Assembly (NCBI GenBank): GCA_028289345.1
Contig: JANQQL010000026.1
Coordinates: 37,291 to 101,290, forward strand
DNA: 64,000 bases
Direction of reading: 5' to 3'
DNA from: Planctomycetota bacterium
Lineage (GTDB): Bacteria; Planctomycetota; B15-G4; SIAN01
The notes beneath the pieces were generated by a model. That model was not told where the DNA came from, did not search any database, and worked only from the letters and a program-made list of their open reading frames with translations. This document shows positions 17,885 through 25,567 of the stretch, in pieces. The stretch's first letter is position 1; each line of letters begins with the position of its first letter. The translations under genes were made by a program, and so were the position numbers.

Positions 17885-18660
17885 CTTTCACCGTGCCCGC
17901 TCCAGCCGTCTCGGTCCCGATTCCAGACTCGCCCCTCGACGGCCGTGCAGCGCTCCCGCTCCGCAACTACGTGCACTGCGCCCTAGGGACGTTGGTTGCC
18001 TCGCAGGGGGACGCCCAGGTTCTGCTGTCCCATCTTCCCGAACACCTGGCCATCGCCCTCCCTTTGACCGGAGGAGCGATTCTGACCGCGCGCGGCGACC
18101 GATTGGGGTGGCTGGGAATCGTCTCCATGATTGCCGCGGTCGCATTCGGCTTTACCCACAGCCCGTGGGTCGCTTTGGCGATCGCCGGCTTGTCGATTCT
18201 CTGCCTCGCCGAGCTGGTTCCCTGGGGCGGGCCGCGCTTGATGCATTTGCTGACCTACAGCCTGGGTTACGGCGTTCTTCCGTTCTGGATTGGTTACCTG
18301 ATCAGCGGTCACCGTGCCGGTGCCTCGGCGCTTCTGATGGCGATTGGCTTCTTCGCATTCTTCTTGGGGTCATCGCCCCTCTTGAGTCCGGGAGCGTTGC
18401 GCCGCCGGCGGCCGACCATCCCAGTGAGCGTCTGCCTCGGCATGACTCTGAGTGGGATCGCTGCTCTCGGCACTTGGGCCTGGATTTATGGCGCCGGACT
18501 TTCTGGGGTGGTGCTGATGGCACCTGGCGCCATCGCCACCGTCTGGCTGATGTCGGGCTGGGCCCTCGCCCATCTGCCTCCCCAGGTGCGGCTCCGACAA
18601 AACATGTTGGCGGCCTGGCTCGGACTGGAGCTCGCGTTGGCCGTCGCCTGCTACGCCTAG
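17881..18660 (+). CDS. Hypothetical polytopic membrane protein
   Basis: The 259-residue product has about seven to eight hydrophobic segments, with short polar loops such as RRRRPTIPVS near residue 174. No Asp-rich prenyltransferase motif, transporter signature or catalytic residue pattern is visible. The general layout resembles UbiA-type proteins, but the DxxxD motifs are missing, so no function is assigned. It overlaps the LysM gene by ATGA and lies 52 bp before folE. Confidence 0.7.
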   Translation: MTFTVPAPAVSVPIPDSPLDGRAALPLRNYVHCALGTLVASQGDAQVLLSHLPEHLAIALPLTGGAILTARGDRLGWLGIVSMIAAVAFGFTHSPWVALAIAGLSILCLAELVPWGGPRLMHLLTYSLGYGVLPFWIGYLISGHRAGASALLMAIGFFAFFLGSSPLLSPGALRRRRPTIPVSVCLGMTLSGIAALGTWAWIYGAGLSGVVLMAPGAIATVWLMSGWALAHLPPQVRLRQNMLAAWLGLELALAVACYA

Positions 18661-18712
18661 AGATCATTCCCGAGCCTCGCCCTCTCCACGCCTTTTCCTC
18701 ATAATTCCCTCA

Positions 18713-19279
18713 ATGATTGACCACCAAGCCATCCAACAAGCCGTTCGGACAATTCTGACTGCCGTGGGCGAGGATCCAGATCGCGACGGACTGAAAGCGA
18801 CGCCGTCCCGGGTTGCCCGCATGTACGAAGAAATGTTCGCCGGCCTCCATTCTCGCCCTGAAGATCACCTCAAAGCGGTGTTCGACGAGTCCCACCACGA
18901 AGTCGTGTTGGTGCGGGACATCGACTTCCAGTCAATGTGTGAACACCACCTCTTGCCCTTCCATGGCAGAGCCCACATCGCCTACATCCCGAATGGGCGC
19001 ATCCTCGGGATCTCGAAATTGGGCCGGGTGCTGGATTCGTTCTCGCGCCGGCCCCAAGTCCAGGAGCGCTTGACCAGTCAAGTGGCCGATTTCTTGGCCG
19101 AGGGCCTGGACGCCAAGGGCGTCGCAGTGGTCGTGGAAGCCACCCACACGTGCATGACCATGCGGGGCGTCCGCAAACCGGACTCGCGGGTCGTGACCTC
19201 AGCCTTGCGAGGCTCGGTCCTGAGCAATCAGTCCACCCGGCAGGAAGTTTTGAGCCTAATCCAGGGGAGTCATCGCTGA
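18713..19279 (+). CDS. folE: GTP cyclohydrolase I
   Basis: The 188-residue protein has the type I GTP cyclohydrolase fold, with the zinc ligands C76, H79 (in MCEHHLLPFHG) and C147 (in TCMTMRG), plus the catalytic-region sequence GLSKLGR-like ISKLGRVLDSFSRRPQVQERL. It converts GTP to 7,8-dihydroneopterin triphosphate, the entry point for folate and for queuosine. Since queD follows on the same strand 205 bp later, a queuosine or other 7-deazapurine or pterin role is as plausible as folate. No folB, folK, queC or queE is in the window. Confidence 0.96.
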   Translation: MIDHQAIQQAVRTILTAVGEDPDRDGLKATPSRVARMYEEMFAGLHSRPEDHLKAVFDESHHEVVLVRDIDFQSMCEHHLLPFHGRAHIAYIPNGRILGISKLGRVLDSFSRRPQVQERLTSQVADFLAEGLDAKGVAVVVEATHTCMTMRGVRKPDSRVVTSALRGSVLSNQSTRQEVLSLIQGSHR

Positions 19280-19484
19280 TTTGCCCCTCGGGACCGAACT
19301 CGGTTCCGGAGCTTCGACCTCGACGCGCCCAGAGAGCACCCGGTGATTGCTCATCACCCAGTCCCACAGATCCAGGACTCCGGTACCCCGAGAGCCGGCG
19401 CGACCGCCCCCCAAACCCCCTAGCCCTATCCTCCCGCGCGGGGATAATGCGGCGAACGAGAAACGCACAAGCCGAAGGACCGCC

Positions 19485-19835
19485 ATGCAGGTGACGAAGG
19501 AGTTCGTGTTCGACGCAGCGCACAACTTGCCGAACTATCACGGCAAGTGCGAGCGGCTCCACGGCCATACCTATCGACTTCACGTCACGGTGGAAGCCCC
19601 GGTCGACCCCGAGACGGGAATCGCCTTCGACTTCAGCTCCCTCGGGGGAGTGGTCAAGAGCGAGATCATCGGCCCTCTGGACCACACCTACCTCAACGAG
19701 AAGATCCACAATTCGTCGGCGGAAAACGTCGCCTTGTGGATCTGGGCGCGGCTGCGGGAGAAGCTGCCGGTGCAATTGGTCGAGGTCAAGCTGTGGGAAA
19801 CTCCCACCTCGAGCGTCACCTATCGGGGTGAATGA
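19485..19835 (+). CDS. queD: 6-carboxytetrahydropterin synthase (QueD/PTPS family)
   Basis: The ATG at 19485 is preceded by GAAGGA and gives a 116-residue protein, typical of QueD, so the longer frame from 19347 is rejected. The zinc-binding His residues are H13, H26 and H28, with the catalytic Cys at 22 in the CxxxHGH motif (CERLHGH) that distinguishes QueD-type enzymes. FDFSSLGGVVK and LDHTYLNE follow, and the C-terminal LWETPTSS holds the pterin-anchoring Glu. It makes 6-carboxy-5,6,7,8-tetrahydropterin from the FolE product in queuosine synthesis. Confidence 0.93.
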   Translation: MQVTKEFVFDAAHNLPNYHGKCERLHGHTYRLHVTVEAPVDPETGIAFDFSSLGGVVKSEIIGPLDHTYLNEKIHNSSAENVALWIWARLREKLPVQLVEVKLWETPTSSVTYRGE

Positions 19836-20148
19836 ACGGCGGATTCGGTCCACGACCCAAGCCAGTCGATGGCACCGTCAAAGCCCCAAGAATTCCGCGC
19901 TACGCGGGTCTGTTTCCCAGTCATCGTGGAGCTATGATCCGGGGCCTTCGCGGGAGGGCTCCCTCGATCGAGGGATTCCGACACCGTGAAATTGTCCGGG
20001 GAAGAGAACGAAAAATACCGCGGTCGCGGTGCCGGACGCTTGCACGCCAGAATGGGTCAGTAGCAACCGACTCCTGGATCCCGCGGAGCCAGGGGTGGCC
20101 GATGGTTCCTGGTCCAGCGGGCCACGAACTTGCTAGGAACGCCTGCCG
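19836..20148. other. 313-bp intergenic region upstream of the nuo operon
   Basis: No gene is supported. This should contain the nuo promoter. The best candidate I can see is TTGTCC (19992-19997) followed 16 bp later by AATACC, which is weak. A short CCGCG/CGCGG hairpin (about 20018-20029) follows it. Confidence 0.4.
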
Positions 20149-20613
20149 ATGACCATGCTCGAACAGTTCCAGGTGGTGCTGGTCTTCCTCCTGATCGGGA
20201 TCGGGATGATCGTGGTGCCGATGGTCTTCCTGACTGTCCTGCGCCCCAAGAAACCGGATCCCCAGAAGGCCATTCCCTACGAGTGTGGCCTGGAACCGGT
20301 CGGTGATGCCCAAGTCTGCTTCGACATGCGCTTCTACACCGACGCGCTGATCTTCATCGTCTTCGAAGTCGAAACCGTGTTCCTATTCCCTTGGGCCACG
20401 GTGTTTCGAGAAAGCGAGTGGACGGGCATCGCCCTGTTCGAAGGCATGGTGTTCATCGGCATCCTCTTCTTGGGCCTCATTTACGTATGGTCCAAGGGCG
20501 ACATCGATTGGGTGAAGTCGATGGAAGAGCATCGCAGCCGGGCGGCAGCCAACAAAACCCTCGCCCCCACCGGCCAAACGGCCGTGGCTCGCGAACCCGT
20601 CGGCGCCCCCTGA
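20149..20613 (+). CDS. nuoA: NADH-quinone oxidoreductase subunit A
   Basis: The product has 154 residues and three membrane helices, with the conserved loop KAIPYECGLEP and the acidic helix FIVFEVETVFLFPWA. The C terminus extends about 25 hydrophilic residues past the usual end. NuoA is a small membrane subunit at the junction of the peripheral and membrane arms of complex I, and its loop forms part of the quinone-entry region. It is the first gene of the operon and is followed by nuoB after 30 bp. Confidence 0.97.
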   Translation: MTMLEQFQVVLVFLLIGIGMIVVPMVFLTVLRPKKPDPQKAIPYECGLEPVGDAQVCFDMRFYTDALIFIVFEVETVFLFPWATVFRESEWTGIALFEGMVFIGILFLGLIYVWSKGDIDWVKSMEEHRSRAAANKTLAPTGQTAVAREPVGAP

Positions 20614-20643
20614 GCCGGTCTCGAGCGAAGAAAGGAAATCGCC

Positions 20644-21276
20644 ATGGGACTCTACGAGCGCAACCATCCCGACGTCATGATGTTCAAACTCGAGCGCAAC
20701 CTGCCCGACATGGGGTTGCTGCGGGTGGCCGACACGGTGATCAACTGGGGACGGTCTTCCTCCCTCTGGCCGATGACGTTCGGCATCGCCTGCTGTGCCA
20801 TCGAGATGATGGCGGTGGGAGCCTCGAAGTTCGACATGGATCGCTTCGGTGCCGGCGCGTTTCGCGCGACCCCTCGCCAGGCGGATCTGATGATCGTCGC
20901 GGGAACCGTCAACGCCAAGATGGCCGAGGTCGTGAAACGCCTGTACGACCAGATGCCGGAACCGAAGTACGTCATGGCCATGGGTGCCTGCACGGTTGGC
21001 GGCGGCCCCTACTGGAAGCACGGCTACAACGTCGTCAAAGGGATCGACAAGTTCGTTCCGGTCGACGTCCACGTGCCCGGCTGCCCGCCCCGCCCCGAAG
21101 CGATCCTTGAAGGGATTCGTTTCCTGCAACGAAAGATCATGGCGCGACGGGTTCTCACCCGCGGCGAACACCACACTCCCGACTTCACCGGCGTTTCCGT
21201 GTCCCCGGGGACCACAGGTATTCAAGACCCGCAGCTCAACACCGCGCCCGCCGTTCCCACGGAGGCCACCTCTTGA
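20644..21276 (+). CDS. nuoB: NADH-quinone oxidoreductase subunit B
   Basis: NuoB carries the terminal N2 [4Fe-4S] cluster that reduces quinone. The ligands are visible as the adjacent Cys pair in FGIACCAIEMM, the Cys in MGACTVGGGPY and the Cys in VPGCPPRP. The 210-residue product has a C-terminal tail of about 40 residues beyond the conserved fold. An AAGGA site precedes the ATG. Its TGA overlaps the TTG start of nuoC. Confidence 0.98.
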   Translation: MGLYERNHPDVMMFKLERNLPDMGLLRVADTVINWGRSSSLWPMTFGIACCAIEMMAVGASKFDMDRFGAGAFRATPRQADLMIVAGTVNAKMAEVVKRLYDQMPEPKYVMAMGACTVGGGPYWKHGYNVVKGIDKFVPVDVHVPGCPPRPEAILEGIRFLQRKIMARRVLTRGEHHTPDFTGVSVSPGTTGIQDPQLNTAPAVPTEATS

Positions 21277-21806
21277 ACACTCAGGAGATCCTCGAAACGC
21301 TGAACAAGGACGGAGTCGGGCAAGGCATCACCCTTTTCGAAGGGCCCAAGGATCCGGCTCTGGTGATTCCCGCGGATCGGTTGGTAGGCGTCTGCGAACA
21401 CCTCAAGAGCGCCCCCTCACTCCAATTCGATCAGTGCATCTTGGTCACCGGGACGCACATGACCGAGATCCGGGACAAGAAGACCAAGGAAGTGACCCGC
21501 GCCGAGGGTATCGAGGTCATTTACCACGTGCGCTCACTCCGGCACCGGGCTTTGGTGGCTCTCAAAGTTCACCTTTCCTTGGAAGATCCCCGGGTGTCCT
21601 CGGTGGCCAGCATTTGGCCGGCAGCCGATTGGCACGAACGGGAAACCTATGACATGGTCGGGGTCGTGTTCGAAGGACACCCGAATCTCAAACGGATTCT
21701 CTTGCCGCAGGACTGGGAAGGCTTTCCATTGCGGAAGGACTACGAGTTTCCCAAGGAATACCGCGGCATCTCCCTGGAGGTCGATCCCCCATGGCCGCAA
21801 CAGTAG
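21273..21806 (+). CDS. nuoC: NADH-quinone oxidoreductase subunit C
   Basis: The product is a free-standing NuoC (177 residues), not fused to NuoD. It contains the 30-kDa-subunit signature WPAADWHERETYDMVGVVFEGHP and RRILL-like KRILLPQDWEGFPLRKDYEFP. The start is a TTG that overlaps the nuoB stop as TTGA, with GGAGG seven bases before it. NuoC supports the quinone-module clusters in the peripheral arm. It overlaps nuoD by 16 bases, implying coupled translation. Confidence 0.96.
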   Translation: MNTQEILETLNKDGVGQGITLFEGPKDPALVIPADRLVGVCEHLKSAPSLQFDQCILVTGTHMTEIRDKKTKEVTRAEGIEVIYHVRSLRHRALVALKVHLSLEDPRVSSVASIWPAADWHERETYDMVGVVFEGHPNLKRILLPQDWEGFPLRKDYEFPKEYRGISLEVDPPWPQQ

Positions 21807-22951
21807 AAGCGCGCCCGCCGGACAAGTACGTCGACGTACGCACTCAGGAGCTGCAGATCAACATGGGTCCGCAGCACCCGGCGACCCACGGGGTTCTGCG
21901 GGTCGCCATCTGGGCCGACGGAGAGATCGTCACGCGAGCCGAGCCGGACATCGGTTACTTGCACCGATGCGCCGAGAAGATCGGCGAATCGGTGACCCAC
22001 ATCCAGTATGTCCCCTACACCGACCGCTACGACTACCTGGCGGCGATGAACAACAACCTGGGATACTGCCTCGCAGTCGAGAAGCTTGCCGAGTTAGAGA
22101 TCCCCGAACGCGCCGAGTACGTGCGTGTCATCGTCTCTGAGCTGAACCGCATCGCTTCCCACTTGATGGCGATTGGGACCTACGGCCTCGATCTGGGTGC
22201 CTTCACTCCGTTCTTCTACGCCTTCCGGGAACGCGAAGAGATCCTGCGCATCCTGGAATGGATCTGCGGCGCGCGTTTGACCTACAACTTCATCCGCATC
22301 GGCGGTGTCATGCGCGACTGTCCCGAAGGGTGGCTGGAAGACATCACCCGTTTCCTGGACTACTTCGAGCCACGACTCGAGGAGATGAACGAGCTCCTCA
22401 CCCACAATCACATCTTCGTGAATCGAACCGCCAACATCGGGGTCGTCAGTCTGGAGCAGGCGGTCAAGTACGGCTTGACCGGACCAAACTTGCGCGGCTC
22501 CGGCATGCGCTGGGATCTGCGGCGGGACGACCCCTATTCGATCTACGATCGGTTCGAGTTCGACATTCCGATCGGCACCGGAATCAAGGGCACCGTCGGT
22601 GACTGCTGGGACCGTTACTGGGTCCGCATTCTCGAGATGGGCGAGTCCGTTCGAATCATCCGTCAGGCCCTCGATCAGATTCCCGACGGCGAGATCATGG
22701 CCAAGGGAGTGCGCCATCTTGCGTTCAAGTGCAAGGCCGGCGAGTCCTACCAGGCCGTGGAGAACCCCCGCGGAGAGCTCGGTTACTACTTGATCTCCGA
22801 GGGGGGACAGATTTCCTATCGCAGCCGAATTCGCGCACCATCCTTCTGCCACTTGTCCATCCTGGAAGAGATTCTTCCAGGGAGCATGTTCGGCGACGCG
22901 GTCGCGATCATTGGTTCCATTGACATCGTGCTCGGCGAAGTAGACCGCTAG
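21791..22951 (+). CDS. nuoD: NADH-quinone oxidoreductase subunit D
   Basis: This is the 49-kDa subunit, 386 residues, with the N-terminal quinone-site loop MGPQHPATHGVLR, the segment PDIGYLHRCAEKIGES and the D-arm YTDRYDYLAAMNNN. NuoD with NuoB forms the quinone-reduction cavity and descends from the NiFe-hydrogenase large subunit, although the metal-binding Cys residues are absent as expected. The C terminus ends DIVLGEVDR. Confidence 0.98.
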   Translation: MAATVEARPPDKYVDVRTQELQINMGPQHPATHGVLRVAIWADGEIVTRAEPDIGYLHRCAEKIGESVTHIQYVPYTDRYDYLAAMNNNLGYCLAVEKLAELEIPERAEYVRVIVSELNRIASHLMAIGTYGLDLGAFTPFFYAFREREEILRILEWICGARLTYNFIRIGGVMRDCPEGWLEDITRFLDYFEPRLEEMNELLTHNHIFVNRTANIGVVSLEQAVKYGLTGPNLRGSGMRWDLRRDDPYSIYDRFEFDIPIGTGIKGTVGDCWDRYWVRILEMGESVRIIRQALDQIPDGEIMAKGVRHLAFKCKAGESYQAVENPRGELGYYLISEGGQISYRSRIRAPSFCHLSILEEILPGSMFGDAVAIIGSIDIVLGEVDR

Positions 22952-22965
22952 CAAGGGGACGGAAG

Positions 22966-24066
22966 GTGGAAAGACTCGTAGGAGCGCTGGAAGGATTGGG
23001 AGAGTCGGCGTTCGCGCTGTCGCTCTTGATGTGTGCCGGCGTGGTCCTCGGCTTCGTCGGGATCTGGCCGCTGTTCGCCGTGTGGCTCGAACGCAAAGCT
23101 TCCGCTGACTTTCAGTCCCGCCTGGGACCGATGTACGTAGGGGGCTTTCACGGCTGGCTGCAGACCCTGGCCGACGGCATCAAGTTGGCGTTCAAGGAAG
23201 ACCTGATTCCTGCTCAAGCCAACCGCGTGTTGTTCTGGATCGCGCCCGCCGTGGCGTTTTGTGGCGCCTTCGCCACGATGGTCGTCATTCCCATCGCTCA
23301 GGGAGTCGAGATCGTCAACCTCGACATCGGCATCTTCTTCATCCTGGCGATCAGTTCGGTGGGCACGATTGGCGTCGTCATGGCGGGTTGGGCCTCCAAC
23401 AACAAGTGGTCTTTGTACGGCGCCGTTCGCGAAGCCGCTCAGCTGGTCTCCTACGAAATCCCCATCGCCCTGTCGCTGATGATCCCGATCATCGCCGTCG
23501 GCAACCTACGCCTCGGCCACATCGTCGGCTTCCAGTGCGCGGGCCCCGAGGACGCCGGATTCGTCTACCTGTCCCACCACGGCTGGCTGCTGTTCTACAG
23601 CCCTTGGACCCTTGCGGCGGGACTCATCTACTTCGTGGCGTCCTTGGCGGAATGCAAGCGTGCCCCCTTCGACCTTCCGGAAGCGGAGTCGGAGCTGGTC
23701 TCCGGGTTCCATACGGAGTACTCGGGCCTGCGCTTCTCGTTCTTCTTCCTCGAGGAATACGTGTTCATGTTCGTGGTTTCGATCGTGGGCGCTTTGGTGT
23801 TCCTGGGAGGCTGGCAGCCGCTGCCTTTCGTGAGCTTCCAGTTCGACAATCCGCTCATGAAGCTGATCGGCGCTGGCATCCTGCTGGGGAAGGCGGTCTT
23901 CCTGGTCTGGGTTCAGATCTGGCTGCGCTGGACCCTGCCTCGACTGCGCGTCGACCAAGTGATGACCATGGGATACAAGTACCTGACGCCGCTCGCCATG
24001 CTGACACTCATGGGTATGGCGCTCTACCAGTATTGGGGCTGTCGCTACATCCCCGGCATCCTCTGA
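22966..24066 (+). CDS. nuoH: NADH-quinone oxidoreductase subunit H
   Basis: The 366-residue product has eight or nine membrane helices and the NuoH signatures ERKASADFQSRLGPMYVG and EYSGLRFSFFFLEEY, with the acidic funnel KRAPFDLPEAESELV. NuoH binds the quinone tunnel to the membrane arm. The start is a GTG behind AAGGGGACGGAAG. A loop of about 25 residues (near LGHIVGFQCAGPEDAGF) lies between helices, longer than in E. coli. Confidence 0.98.
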   Translation: MERLVGALEGLGESAFALSLLMCAGVVLGFVGIWPLFAVWLERKASADFQSRLGPMYVGGFHGWLQTLADGIKLAFKEDLIPAQANRVLFWIAPAVAFCGAFATMVVIPIAQGVEIVNLDIGIFFILAISSVGTIGVVMAGWASNNKWSLYGAVREAAQLVSYEIPIALSLMIPIIAVGNLRLGHIVGFQCAGPEDAGFVYLSHHGWLLFYSPWTLAAGLIYFVASLAECKRAPFDLPEAESELVSGFHTEYSGLRFSFFFLEEYVFMFVVSIVGALVFLGGWQPLPFVSFQFDNPLMKLIGAGILLGKAVFLVWVQIWLRWTLPRLRVDQVMTMGYKYLTPLAMLTLMGMALYQYWGCRYIPGIL

Positions 24067-24096
24067 TCCAACCGGCAATTCTCGGAGAATTCCGCG

Positions 24097-24675
24097 ATGT
24101 TCACCTACATGAGAAACGTGGTCGACAGCCTTCGCACCACCGTGAAAGGCATGCAGGTGACCTGGAAGAACCTGCGACGCCCCGAAACTACCGTCGAGTA
24201 TCCAGAGCAACTCGTGCCCCTGCCCGAGGGATACCGTGGTATCCACACCCTGGACACCGACATCTGCATCTACTGCTTCCAGTGCGCCAAGATCTGCCCA
24301 GTCGACTGCATCGAGATGCGTGCGGAACGTGTCGAGAAGAAGTTCCTGTCCTGGGAAGTCTTCAACATCGACTACAACAAGTGCTTGTTCTGTGATCTGT
24401 GCATCGAGGTGTGTCCGAAGGACTGCATCCACATGGACAAGCGCGATGGTTCGGCCAAGTTCGCCCTGATCACGGACGACCGCTCGACCCTGAATCTCGA
24501 CATCCTCGAGTACAAGGGGTTGTCCGAGGCGGACAAGGTGGCGGTCGTCAAGGTTCGCGAAGAGAACGCGAAGAAGGCAGCGGAGAAAGCCAAGGCCGCC
24601 GCCGAGAAGAAAGCGGCCGCCGACAAGGACGAATCCGAGGACAAGAAAGACAAGGCGGACGATTCCGGGAAGTAG
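24097..24675 (+). CDS. nuoI: NADH-quinone oxidoreductase subunit I with charged C-terminal tail
   Basis: Two [4Fe-4S] motifs are present: CIYCFQCAKICPVDC and CLFCDLCIEVCPKDC, which carry clusters N6a and N6b between NuoG-type clusters and N2. The core ends near residue 148. A tail of about 40 residues follows, built almost wholly from Lys, Ala, Glu and Asp, and predicted to be a charged helix. It is not part of the usual subunit and could contact a non-NuoEFG electron donor or the membrane surface. Confidence 0.96.
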   Translation: MFTYMRNVVDSLRTTVKGMQVTWKNLRRPETTVEYPEQLVPLPEGYRGIHTLDTDICIYCFQCAKICPVDCIEMRAERVEKKFLSWEVFNIDYNKCLFCDLCIEVCPKDCIHMDKRDGSAKFALITDDRSTLNLDILEYKGLSEADKVAVVKVREENAKKAAEKAKAAAEKKAAADKDESEDKKDKADDSGK

Positions 24676-24735
24676 CAGTCCGGGTCATCCACCCCATCGA
24701 CTCTGGTCACGGGGATCAGAGGGAGGAGACGAGCG

Positions 24736-25239
24736 TTGGAAGGCTTCACGTTCTACTTTTTTGCAGCGCTGGCGCTGGTGGGCTCAGCCATGGTGGCTTT
24801 GCTCCCAAGGCTGGTGCACTCCGCGTTCGCCCTGGTGATGGCGTTGTCGGGAATCGCCGGCCTCTACTGGACTCTCGGCGCGGACTTCCTCGGCGCCGTG
24901 CAGCTGCTGGTCTACGTCGGCGGCATCATGATCCTGTTCCTGTACGGCGTCATGTTGACGCCGAAGGAATCCTCTCGCTGGAACCTACAGTCGATCCTGT
25001 TCCCCGGATTGCTTTGCGTTCTTCCCCTCGCGGTTCTGCTGCACTTGGGTTGGACCGGCGTCGAAGCCGCGGTCGAGTTCCTCCCCACCCTGCCGGAGCC
25101 GGAACCCACGACCAAGACGATGGGCAAGTGGTTCCTGGATCGAGAGAAGTACCTGGTCCCGTTCGAGCTCGCCTCCATCGTCCTGCTGGTCGCGCTGGTC
25201 GGCTCGGTCTACCTGGCACGGCGCCGGAAGGAGGTCTGA
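24736..25239 (+). CDS. nuoJ: NADH-quinone oxidoreductase subunit J
   Basis: The product has 167 residues and five membrane helices, with the conserved QLLVYVGGIMILFLYGVML segment that forms the pi-bulge helix of the membrane arm. The TTG start at 24736 follows GGAGG. NuoJ links the quinone module to the antiporter-like subunits. The stop is followed at once by nuoK (GTG at 25241, one base later). Confidence 0.95.
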   Translation: MEGFTFYFFAALALVGSAMVALLPRLVHSAFALVMALSGIAGLYWTLGADFLGAVQLLVYVGGIMILFLYGVMLTPKESSRWNLQSILFPGLLCVLPLAVLLHLGWTGVEAAVEFLPTLPEPEPTTKTMGKWFLDREKYLVPFELASIVLLVALVGSVYLARRRKEV

Positions 25240-25240
25240 A

Positions 25241-25549
25241 GTGACCCCGGACATCAGCCACTACGTCTTCATCGGCTCTGTCATGTTCGTGCTGGGAGTG
25301 TTCACCATGACCTCCCGCCGCAACGCCATCTACATTTTGATGGGTGCAGAGTTGGTGGTGAATGCAGCCGCCTTGAATTTCGTGGCCTTCGCCCGCTACC
25401 GCGGGGAAGACCTGTCGGGACAGATGTTTGCGGTGTTCATCATCGTGCTTGCCGCGGCGGAGGCGGCAGTCGCTCTGGGGATCGTGTTGCAGTTGTTCCA
25501 GCACTTCCCCACCATCGACGTGTCCAAATCCAACACCCTGAGCGAGTAG
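25241..25549 (+). CDS. nuoK: NADH-quinone oxidoreductase subunit K
   Basis: The product has 102 residues and three helices, with the signature GAELVVNAAALNFVAFAR and the second conserved Glu in VLAAAEAAVALGIVLQLF, the two Glu residues used in proton translocation. Length and topology are standard. It starts with GTG one base after the nuoJ stop. Confidence 0.97.
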   Translation: MTPDISHYVFIGSVMFVLGVFTMTSRRNAIYILMGAELVVNAAALNFVAFARYRGEDLSGQMFAVFIIVLAAAEAAVALGIVLQLFQHFPTIDVSKSNTLSE

Positions 25550-25567
25550 TCCGGAGCCTCTTCGAGA

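Noticed and set aside
14596..18720. Identical 15-nt sequence spanning the start codons of secDF (14596-14610) and folE (18706-18720)
   Set aside because: TCCCTCAATGATTGA occurs at both, but it covers only a start region, and no second shared element or structure supports a common regulator.
19992..20019. Possible nuo promoter
   Set aside because: The -10 matches the consensus poorly, so it is mentioned only in the description of the intergenic region.
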